Below are positions 24,398 through 30,481 of a stretch of 64,000 nucleotides of DNA, piece by piece. Below the pieces are notes generated by a model. It ran no database searches. It was given only the letters and a program-made list of their open reading frames with translations, and was not told where the DNA came from. Within the stretch, counting starts at the first letter, position 1; each line of letters starts with the position of its first letter. The position numbers and the translations under genes were made by a program. Source of the DNA: Mycobacterium barrassiae (GTDB taxonomy: Bacteria > Actinomycetota > Actinomycetes > Mycobacteriales > Mycobacteriaceae); contig NZ_JACKUK010000009.1 of NCBI RefSeq assembly GCF_025822765.1, positions 973 through 64,972 of the forward strand. Direction: 5' to 3'.

Positions 24398-25346
24398 CGG
24401 TCGCGCGGCGAAGCCGGTCAGCGACGGCGTCGACGGCTCGCGCGACCTCGGGTGGTTCGAGTACTTCGAAGTCGTAGCCGACGGTCGCGAAGTAGAACAC
24501 CATCCGCTCGGGGTCGTCGGCGCCCGCGGTGACGACGCAGGCGTCGGGACCGTCGGACTCGATCGTCACCGAGGCAGGTGAAAAGTGTTGCGCGAGAGCC
24601 TGTTCGGATGCATGGTAGCGCACCCGCGCCACATAGCGGTATGGCGAGCTGCTGATCGACCGTTGCACGTAAGTCGCCGCGTCGGGGGCGTCGCGCTTGA
24701 TGAAGGTGCTGCCGAGCGTTGTCACGTCGGACATCCGGTCCAGCCGCAGGCTGCGCCAGTCCTGCTTGTCGCGGTCGTAGGCCAACAGGTACCAGCGCCT
24801 GCCGGTCGTCACCAGCTGATACGGCTCGAGCCGCCGCTGTGTGGCATTGCCGCGGATGTCGACGTAGCCTAGGTTCACGTGCTCGCGGTCGCGGCAGGCA
24901 CGCGCCAGCGTCATCAGGACGTCGGGTTCGACGGTCTCGGCCGACGACGGCGACGTCAGCGTGACGGTCGCGTCGTGCACCGCCGCCACCTGCGACCGCA
25001 GCCGCGACGGCATCACCTGATCGAGCTTGCTCAGCGCCCGAAGCGCCGACTCGCCGATGCCGGCGACGGTGCCGCCCGCCGCGAGCCGAAGACTCACGGC
25101 GATCGCGACGGCCTCGTCCGGGTCGAGCAGCAAGGGAGGTAGCGCCGCGCCCGCGCCGAGCTGATATCCGCCGCCGTGGCCCTTGCTGGCATGCACGGGA
25201 TAGCCGAGGTCACGCAGCCGGTCGACGTCGCGGCGGACGCTGCGGGTCGTCACGCCGAGGCGCTCGGCCAGCTCCTCACCGGTCCACACCCGGCGCGACT
25301 GCAGCAACCCGAGCAGCTGCAGGACCCGGCTGGTCGTCTCTGCCAT
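24387..25346 (-). CDS. WYL-domain transcriptional regulator (YafY-like)
   Basis: 319 residues. An N-terminal winged helix-turn-helix (RVLQLLGLLQSRRVWTGEEL, then LAERLGVTTRSVRRDVDRLRDLGYPV, about 7-53) is followed by a WYL ligand-binding domain (about 140-220; here YQLVTTGRRWYLLAYDRD) and a WCX-like C-terminal extension. The family includes regulators of DNA-damage and oxidative-stress genes that may sense nucleotides. It is divergent from a DinB gene, and the 61-bp spacer holds a perfect palindrome (25366-25388), so it probably represses or activates itself and the DinB pair. Confidence 0.9.
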   Translation of the reverse strand: MAETTSRVLQLLGLLQSRRVWTGEELAERLGVTTRSVRRDVDRLRDLGYPVHASKGHGGGYQLGAGAALPPLLLDPDEAVAIAVSLRLAAGGTVAGIGESALRALSKLDQVMPSRLRSQVAAVHDATVTLTSPSSAETVEPDVLMTLARACRDREHVNLGYVDIRGNATQRRLEPYQLVTTGRRWYLLAYDRDKQDWRSLRLDRMSDVTTLGSTFIKRDAPDAATYVQRSISSSPYRYVARVRYHASEQALAQHFSPASVTIESDGPDACVVTAGADDPERMVFYFATVGYDFEVLEPPEVARAVDAVADRLRRATVKK

Positions 25347-25365
25347 CCTTCGACCCTGTCTCAGT

Positions 25366-25388
25366 TATAGGACCGAAACTGTCCTATA
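25366..25388. promoter_or_regulatory. Palindromic operator in the WYL/DinB divergent promoter
   Basis: TATAGGAC and its exact complement GTCCTATA are separated by 7 bp (CGAAACT), and a further half-site-like GTCCTAT occurs at 25402-25408 overlapping the DinB start codon. The right arm overlaps a -10-like TATATT (25385-25390) for the DinB operon, and the left arm gives a TATAAC -10-like element for the regulator. Confidence 0.65.
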
Positions 25389-25407
25389 TTCGATTGAGGG
25401 TAGTCCT

Positions 25408-25944
25408 ATGGACATGACAAGGACGACCTTCACCAGCCAGCTGGTCGACCAACTCGACTTCCACTGGACGCACGCCCTGCGGCCGCGGCTCGAGGGCCTG
25501 ACCGACGACGAGTACTTCTGGCAGCCGGTTGAAGGCTGTTGGACGGTGCACCGCGACGGCGGCATCGACTTCGCGTACCCGCCGCCCGAACCCGCACCGT
25601 TCACGACGATCGCGTGGCGGCTCGCGCACGTGATCGTCGGCGTCTTCGCGATGCGCAATCACAGCCACTTCCGGGCCCCGGAAGCCAGCTATGAGACCTG
25701 GCCGTACGCGAGGGGCGCCGCGACGGCGCTGCGTCAGCTCGACGAGCAGTACCGTACGTGGATCGACGGTGTGCGTGGAATCTCCGACGACGATTTGTGG
25801 CGGCCGTGTGGGCCGGCGGAGGGGCCGTATGCCGACTATCCGATGGCCACGCTTGTGCTGCACATCAACCGCGAGGTCATCCATCACGGCGCCGAAATCG
25901 CCTGCATCCGAGACCTTTACGTCCACACCAAGAAGGGAAACTGA
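25408..25944 (+). CDS. DinB-family protein (four-helix thiol-transferase fold)
   Basis: 178 residues of the DinB/YfiT superfamily, which in actinobacteria includes mycothiol-dependent transferases. Typical elements are an N-terminal helix with Leu-Asp-x-His (LVDQLDFHWTHALRPRLEGL), the EYFWQPVEGCWTVH segment, the metal-site histidine in WRLAHVIVG and the C-terminal HINREVIHHGAEI. Nothing indicates the thiol partner or substrate. It begins 19 bp past the palindrome and is followed after 2 bp by a second DinB gene, so the two are an operon under the WYL regulator. Confidence 0.8.
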   Translation: MDMTRTTFTSQLVDQLDFHWTHALRPRLEGLTDDEYFWQPVEGCWTVHRDGGIDFAYPPPEPAPFTTIAWRLAHVIVGVFAMRNHSHFRAPEASYETWPYARGAATALRQLDEQYRTWIDGVRGISDDDLWRPCGPAEGPYADYPMATLVLHINREVIHHGAEIACIRDLYVHTKKGN

Positions 25945-25946
25945 GT

Positions 25947-26552
25947 ATGCCCGCAATGCCCCCACCGATTGCCGATGAGCGAGCAGGACTGCGCGAGTAT
26001 GTCGCCGCGCAGCAGCATGCGTTTCACGCGGTGGCGTTCGGCCTGACCGACGAGCAGGCGAGGTCGACGCCGACGGTCAGCGCGCTGTCGATCGGCGGGC
26101 TGATCAAACACGTCACCGGTTGCCAGCGCGGGTGGATGGAACGGGTGGCCGCCGCACCGGAGGTGACCGAAAGCGACAAGCGGCCGATGGAGGACCAGGC
26201 GTCCAACTACCAGGACGAGTTCGTGATGCGCGACGACGAGACACTCGCAGACATCCTCGCCAGGTTCGACGAGCAGAACGCCGAGACGATCCGGCTGATC
26301 GAGACCGTCGATCTGAGCGCCGCAGTGCCGATTCCGCAGCATGTGCCGTGGTTCCCGAAAGATGTCCCGGCCTGGTCGGTGCGGTGGGTCCTCTTCCACA
26401 TGATCGAAGAGTTGGCCCGGCACGCGGGACACGCCGACATCATTCGCGAAAGCATTGACGGCGCAACGCTTTACGAATTGTTGGCCGGGTTGGAGGACTG
26501 GGAGCCCACACCGTGGCTGACGCCGTGGGGCAAGGAGCCGGTAAACAGGTAG
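25947..26552 (+). CDS. Second DinB-family protein (DUF664-like)
   Basis: 201 residues from ATG 25947, which follows the previous stop by 2 bp. DinB fold features: LREYVAAQQHAFHAVAFGLTD, the LIKHVTGCQRGWMERV helix with a metal-type His, and HMIEELARHAGHADIIRE at the C-terminus with two His. It ends DWEPTPWLTPWGKEPVNR. It is only distantly like its neighbour, so this is probably an old pair rather than a recent duplication. The frame is open upstream through the preceding gene, but that part is out of frame with its product. Cotranscribed with the hydrolase at 26555. Confidence 0.8.
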   Translation: MPAMPPPIADERAGLREYVAAQQHAFHAVAFGLTDEQARSTPTVSALSIGGLIKHVTGCQRGWMERVAAAPEVTESDKRPMEDQASNYQDEFVMRDDETLADILARFDEQNAETIRLIETVDLSAAVPIPQHVPWFPKDVPAWSVRWVLFHMIEELARHAGHADIIRESIDGATLYELLAGLEDWEPTPWLTPWGKEPVNR

Positions 26553-26554
26553 GT

Positions 26555-27460
26555 ATGGAGACGCGCAGCGGGACGGCGGTCTGCGGGGAAGTCGAGCTCT
26601 ACTACGAGGATCTCGGCGACCCCGAGGCCCCGCCCGTACTGCTGATCATGGGCGTAGGCGCCCAGCTGCCGATGTGGCCGGACGGGTTCTGCGAGCGGCT
26701 CGTCAAGCAGGGTTATCGGGTGATCCGTTACGACCATCGCGACGTCGGGCTCTCCACGAAGATGGCCGGCCACCGCGCGGACGGCTCGGTGTATCGGCGG
26801 GTCGCGCGTTATGCAATGGGGCGGTCCAGCACGGTCCCGTACACGTTGGTCGATATGGCCGACGACGCGGCGGCCCTGCTGGACTATCTGCGGATCGATC
26901 GCGCGCATGTGGTCGGGGCCTCGATGGGCGGGATGATCGCCCAGGTGCTGGCGGGTAACCATCCCTCGCGGGTGCATTCACTCGGGATTCTCATGTCGAG
27001 TTCGGGCAAGGCGTTCTCGGCGCTGCCGCGGTGGCGGGTGATCCGGTTGGCGTTCGGCGGCCCTGGCAAGGACGCGCCGTGGGAGGAACGGCTGGCGTCG
27101 GAGGTCCGCAACATCTCGATCATCAACGGCCCGAATTTCCTACCGCCCGTTGAACAATTGCGGCGACGCGTCGAGGAGTTACGGGCCCGCAGCGACTACC
27201 CGCAGGGCATGCTGCGCCAGTTCGACGCGATCCTGGGCACCGGCAGCCTGGTGCGCTACACGCGCAGCATCGTGGCGCCGACGGTGGTGATCCACGGCTC
27301 GGAGGATCCGATGGTGCGACCACGCAATGGGCGCAACCTGGCCCGGGTGATCGACGGGGCCCGCTACGTGGTCGTCGATGGTATGGGACACGACCTGCCC
27401 GAACCGGTTTGGCGTCCGGTCATCGAAACGCTGACGGAGAATTTCACTGCCGCTTCGTAG
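26555..27460 (+). CDS. Alpha/beta-hydrolase, paralogue of LipG
   Basis: 301 residues. The alpha/beta-hydrolase triad is visible: nucleophile elbow GASMGGM, acid in HGSEDPMVRP and His in DGMGHDLPEP. The N-terminus (SGTAVCGEVELYYEDLGDPE, then APPVLLIMGVGAQLPMW) is closely similar to the lipG-type gene at 31830, a probable duplication within this window. ATG 26555 is 2 bp after the DinB stop; an in-frame ATG at 26513 would overlap that gene. Probable esterase; substrate unknown. Third gene of the WYL-controlled operon. Confidence 0.85.
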   Translation: METRSGTAVCGEVELYYEDLGDPEAPPVLLIMGVGAQLPMWPDGFCERLVKQGYRVIRYDHRDVGLSTKMAGHRADGSVYRRVARYAMGRSSTVPYTLVDMADDAAALLDYLRIDRAHVVGASMGGMIAQVLAGNHPSRVHSLGILMSSSGKAFSALPRWRVIRLAFGGPGKDAPWEERLASEVRNISIINGPNFLPPVEQLRRRVEELRARSDYPQGMLRQFDAILGTGSLVRYTRSIVAPTVVIHGSEDPMVRPRNGRNLARVIDGARYVVVDGMGHDLPEPVWRPVIETLTENFTAAS

Positions 27461-27469
27461 TCGTAAACG

Positions 27470-27817
27470 TCACGTGAGCGTGGAATCCCAGTATTCATCG
27501 TGACTGCGGCCGATCCTTCGACCCGCGTCTTCTCGGAGCTCCAATGCTCGTTTGTGGATGTAGTACTCGGTAGAACGTGGCATCTGCCCAGGCCCGTATT
27601 CGCCACGCCGGAGACGACGGACCCGACCTCGGCGCATTTCCCAGCGCAGCGCATCGGACACTGTCTTCGATGGACGGCCCGGGATGATGAAGCCTTGGTA
27701 GTAAAGCAGTTCGAGTATCTCGAACATGGTGGCCTTGCCGTGGACAGCGAGGTTCGTCGTGACCATGTGACGGAGTTCGGTGCCCCGGAGGACTTTCCGC
27801 GAGTTCGCCATAACCAT
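27470..27817 (-). CDS. Small basic protein with winged-helix-like region, unknown function
   Basis: 115 residues, starting MVMANSRKV at ATG 27817; the open frame extends to 28003 but that part crosses the inverted-repeat element and is not convincing. The middle (HGKATMFEILELLYYQGFII, then PGRPSKTVSDALRWEMRRGRVRRLRRGEYG) looks like a small helix-turn-helix with an Arg-rich recognition helix and wing, followed by MPRSTEYYIHKRALELRE. Similar small proteins occur in other mycobacteria, as I recall, without known function. It is convergent with the hydrolase (9 bp between stops). Codon use is less GC-rich than that of its neighbours, hinting at transfer. Confidence 0.55.
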   Translation of the reverse strand: MVMANSRKVLRGTELRHMVTTNLAVHGKATMFEILELLYYQGFIIPGRPSKTVSDALRWEMRRGRVRRLRRGEYGPGQMPRSTEYYIHKRALELREDAGRRIGRSHDEYWDSTLT

Positions 27818-27972
27818 GTGGCGACAGTGGCATTCGGCTCCGACATCGCCGCGCCCTATATCCGCACCGAAGCGGCGTCTGTGGATGTATGCCTGATTGG
27901 GGAAGACGGTTGGGGAAGACGGCGTCCTCTCGGGCCCGTTCGACTCCAGACCTCTGGGACCAATATGCCTTC

Positions 27973-28054
27973 GTGCCAGCCTCGTAGCGACTTTGTCGCT
28001 CAACTACTACGGGCCAACCAAACGTCAGCGACTTTGTCGCTACGAGGCTGGCAC
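27973..28054. repeat. 82-bp inverted-repeat element, copy 1
   Basis: Perfect 19-bp terminal inverted repeats (GTGCCAGCCTCGTAGCGAC and complement), each running into a nested mini-hairpin GCGAC-TTT-GTCGC. The centre (CAACTACTACGGGCCAACC) is unique. A second, inverted copy is at 58242-58322. It lies in the 337-bp gap 27818-28154, which otherwise shows no gene. The size and structure suggest a MITE- or REP-like mobile hairpin; no target-site duplication was recognised. Confidence 0.75.
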
Positions 28055-28154
28055 AACGACATATTTCCCGGAGAGGGCTTGGGTCACCTGCGGTACGGAG
28101 CGCCATGGACAGCACCGCGCGTCGCACCACACCAATTACCAGCGGCCAGCTCGC

Positions 28155-28568
28155 TCACTCCAGCTCAGCGAGCGCCTTGCGTGCGGCTTCCAATTCGGCC
28201 TCCAGCGCGGCGACCTTGGCGGCCTGCTGTGTGCGCGCCTCCTCGATCAGCTCGTCGATCGGGGCGGAGAGGTCCTCGTGCAGTTCCTTCGCGGCGCGCG
28301 AGACCGCAGCGGCTGCGACGGCTAGATTGCGTGCCCGATAGGTGGTGCCCTGCTTCAACTCGGCGCGCCATTCGCCGTCGGCCGTGCCCGTGACCGTAAG
28401 CGTCAGCTCGAGCGTCTTCGACTTCTTGCTTGCCGGCTTCTTCGCCGGAGTCTTCTTGGGCTTGTCCTCGACGGGCTCCGCGGCCTCCTCGGCGACGGAC
28501 GGAACCACCGCATCCGGCGTGTCGTAGTAGACGGACTGCGCTTCGGGTGCCAAGGTATCTAGGGTCAT
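28155..28568 (-). CDS. Lys-rich coiled-coil protein (DUF6319-like), probably SOS-controlled
   Basis: 137 residues from ATG 28568. The N-terminal approximately 30 residues are acidic, then comes a Lys/Pro/Ala linker (KPKKTPAKKPASKKSKTLEL) like that of histone-tail-type DNA-binding proteins, a small beta segment (LTLTVTGTADGEWRAELKQG) and a C-terminal coiled coil (ELIEEARTQQAAKVAALEAE). It resembles actinobacterial proteins of unknown function that I recall as DUF6319. A one-mismatch LexA box covers its promoter. An upstream in-frame ATG at 28586 lies inside that box and is therefore unlikely to be the start; the ATG at 28568 would suit a nearly leaderless mRNA. Confidence 0.75.
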   Translation of the reverse strand: MTLDTLAPEAQSVYYDTPDAVVPSVAEEAAEPVEDKPKKTPAKKPASKKSKTLELTLTVTGTADGEWRAELKQGTTYRARNLAVAAAAVSRAAKELHEDLSAPIDELIEEARTQQAAKVAALEAELEAARKALAELE

Positions 28569-28574
28569 AGCCTC

Positions 28575-28605
28575 ATTAGAACACATGTTCGACTGTCGAA
28601 GTCAA
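28575..28605 (-). promoter_or_regulatory. Promoter with LexA (SOS) box for the Lys-rich coiled-coil gene
   Basis: Minus strand -35 TTGACT (28600-28605) and -10-like TCTAAT (28575-28580). Between and over them, at 28577-28592, lies TCGAAC-ATGT-GTTCTA, which matches the mycobacterial LexA consensus TCGAACnnnnGTTCGA at 11 of 12 defined positions. A second dyad, TTCGAC-n-GTCGAA, overlaps at 28588-28600. A repressor here would block polymerase directly. Confidence 0.6.
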
Positions 28606-28654
28606 CACGTTCCGCTGAAAGTCATGAAAAGTACTCGCGCGGTTGCGCTTTCGC

Positions 28655-29251
28655 TCAGCGCAGAACCGTCTGCACCGCGTACTCGACGACCGCATCGAGA
28701 TCGTCGCCGAGATTTCCCGCCAGCCACTGCTGGGCCAGCTCGGCCATCGCGCCGGTGTACAACGCTGCACCGACTTGCGCCGCAACAGGATCCGAGCCCG
28801 GGTTCAGCCGCCAACCTTCTGTCAGCACGCCTTCGCGAAGCAGATCCTGGGTCGCCGTCCGACGCGCCGCGAGCACCGGATTGGCGCGCGCATCGGTGAA
28901 GAGGATGCGACCGCGTCGCGGATCAGCCGAGCTGAAACCCAGCACCGCGGCGATCCCGGCGCGCGTTCGATCGCGAAGCGAATCGCCCGACGCAGCGATC
29001 GCCGCCTCCACCTCAGCCCCGAGCTGCGCACTGACCTGGTCGTAGACCGCACCCAGCAGATCGTCGGTGTCGGCGAAGCTCTCGTAGAAGTAGCGGGTGT
29101 TCAATCCGCACTCGCGACACACCGACCGCACCGCCACGGCAGCCTCACCACCCTCGCCGAACAGGCGGAACGCGGCGTCGATCAGCTGCGCGCGCCGCTC
29201 GGCACGCCGGTCGGTCAACGGCACGCCGGCCCATCGGGTCGGACTGGACAT
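28655..29251 (-). CDS. TetR-family regulator divergent from an MpaB-type gene
   Basis: 198 residues. The N-terminal HTH (RAQLIDAAFRLFGEGGEAAV, then RSVCRECGLNTRYFYESFAD) is a standard TetR DNA-binding domain; the rest is a helical ligand domain. ATG 29251 is preceded by TACGCT (-10 type, 29258-29263) six bases upstream, which would give a leaderless transcript. The intergenic region to the divergent gene at 29348 carries a 22-bp perfect palindrome and an extra half-site, so it very probably represses itself and the MpaB-type gene. Ligand unknown. Confidence 0.88.
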   Translation of the reverse strand: MSSPTRWAGVPLTDRRAERRAQLIDAAFRLFGEGGEAAVAVRSVCRECGLNTRYFYESFADTDDLLGAVYDQVSAQLGAEVEAAIAASGDSLRDRTRAGIAAVLGFSSADPRRGRILFTDARANPVLAARRTATQDLLREGVLTEGWRLNPGSDPVAAQVGAALYTGAMAELAQQWLAGNLGDDLDAVVEYAVQTVLR

Positions 29252-29279
29252 CACCACAGCGTAAGCCCGACTCACCACA

Positions 29280-29329
29280 TCTGGTCACAGGCGTATCCAA
29301 ATAGTATTCTGGTCACAGCTGTGACCAGA
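29280..29329. promoter_or_regulatory. TetR operator pair over the MpaB-type gene promoter
   Basis: The main site (29308-29329) is a 22-bp perfect palindrome whose half is TCTGGTCACAG. An additional half-site (TCTGGTCACAGG, 29280-29291) starts 28 bp upstream. On the plus strand a promoter -35 TGGTCA (29282-29287), 17-bp spacer and -10 TATTCT (29305-29310) is overlapped at -35 by the half-site and at -10 and the start point by the palindrome. Confidence 0.75.
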
Positions 29330-29347
29330 CTCCAGGAGGGGGCCGCC

Positions 29348-30337
29348 GTGTACCTGCCGCACCAGATGGTCGGGCAGTTCGTCAACCAGCGCTTCGACCA
29401 GGCCGTTCGGAAGCACTTCTTCCGAGGCATGGAGTTCGCGGCACCCGTCGCCGACCCCGGATGGTTCGGGCCCGGCAGCGCCGTCTGGCATGTGCATTCA
29501 CACATGCACGCGCTGATCTTCGGGCTGCAGTGCGCCGCCTACATGGAACGACTGGATCCGTCGATCTACTGGATGGGCATGCATCATTCGCGGCTCGTCA
29601 AACGCGACCAGGACGGCACGGCCGTTCCGGTGATCGATCCCAAGGGCGCAGCGGTGCGGCTCGGTCACTCCGTCGCGTTCTTCATCGGGACCGCCTACGG
29701 CTCGACTGAGACGGCCGAGCGACTCGCCCAGTCGGTTCGCGCAATGCACCACACCATCAAAGGGGTCCGACCCGACGGCGCTCGGTACGACGCCGACGAT
29801 CCCGATTGGCTGCGCTGGAACTACGCGACCGTCGTCTGGGGCATCGCCACCGCGCACGAGCTATACCATCCGAACCCGCTGCGCGGCAAGAAGATCGACG
29901 ACTACTACGGCGAGTTCGTCCGCGTCGGACACGCGCTCGGCGGAACCGACCTGCCCGCCACCAAGGCCGACACTCTCGAGTGCCTGAAGTCGTACCTGCC
30001 CCGTCTCGCCGTCACGCACGGCATGGCGATGTCCACCGGACACAACCTGCCCATGCTGCACAGCGCCATCGACTGGGCGGTCCGCGACACGATGCCGAAA
30101 TGGGCCAAGGAACTGGTCGCCCATCGCGACCCCAACATCCTCGAACGCACGGCCAGGCGTGCCGCGGTCTGGAGCGTCATCAACAGCCTCGAACTCGCGG
30201 CGGGCACAGCACCCGAATTCCGGCAGGCACAGGCCAGGGTCAAAGCGGGAACCACGGTGTCGCACACCTTGCCGACGTACGCGCTCGGCGACGATCCGGT
30301 GCGTAGCCGCGACGAGGTCGAGCTGAGCTTCCGATGA
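29348..30337 (+). CDS. MpaB-type (DUF2236) oxygenase-like protein
   Basis: 329 residues from GTG 29348, which has AGGAGG 8 nt upstream (29333); an earlier in-frame GTG at 29321 lies inside the operator and is not used. The DUF2236 / latex-clearing-protein-like heme oxygenase fold is indicated by HVHSHMHALIFGLQCAAYME near the N-terminus, GHSVAFFIGTAYGSTETAER, the histidine pair in AMHHTIKGV and WNYATVVWGIATAHELYH. Family members oxidise hydrophobic substrates or toxins. It is the only gene in this unit, under the divergent TetR, consistent with an inducible detoxification or catabolic role. Confidence 0.8.
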   Translation: MYLPHQMVGQFVNQRFDQAVRKHFFRGMEFAAPVADPGWFGPGSAVWHVHSHMHALIFGLQCAAYMERLDPSIYWMGMHHSRLVKRDQDGTAVPVIDPKGAAVRLGHSVAFFIGTAYGSTETAERLAQSVRAMHHTIKGVRPDGARYDADDPDWLRWNYATVVWGIATAHELYHPNPLRGKKIDDYYGEFVRVGHALGGTDLPATKADTLECLKSYLPRLAVTHGMAMSTGHNLPMLHSAIDWAVRDTMPKWAKELVAHRDPNILERTARRAAVWSVINSLELAAGTAPEFRQAQARVKAGTTVSHTLPTYALGDDPVRSRDEVELSFR

Positions 30338-30349
30338 CGCGCACGGGCC

Positions 30350-30411
30350 GCCGAGTGCACGCTTGTTTGCGGTGGTCCTCGACGTTTACGTACAACAAAG
30401 GTGCACTCGGC
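30350..30411. terminator. Inverted repeat after the MpaB-type gene
   Basis: Perfect 11-bp ends (GCCGAGTGCAC and complement) continuing imperfectly to about 20 bp, loop of about 25 nt, 12 bp past the stop codon. Probable terminator; it is unrelated in sequence to the GAGCAGACGC family. Confidence 0.5.
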
Positions 30412-30481
30412 GCCAACCGTTCGGCGTGTGACACGGCACACGTTTTCCCGGCTCATGGCCGTTTTTGAGACACTGGCCCCT

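Noticed and set aside
27840-28325. Several overlapping open frames across the 27973-28054 element on both strands
   Set aside because: They run through the inverted repeats, share no family features and are mutually exclusive; only the 27470-27817 and 28155-28568 genes look real.
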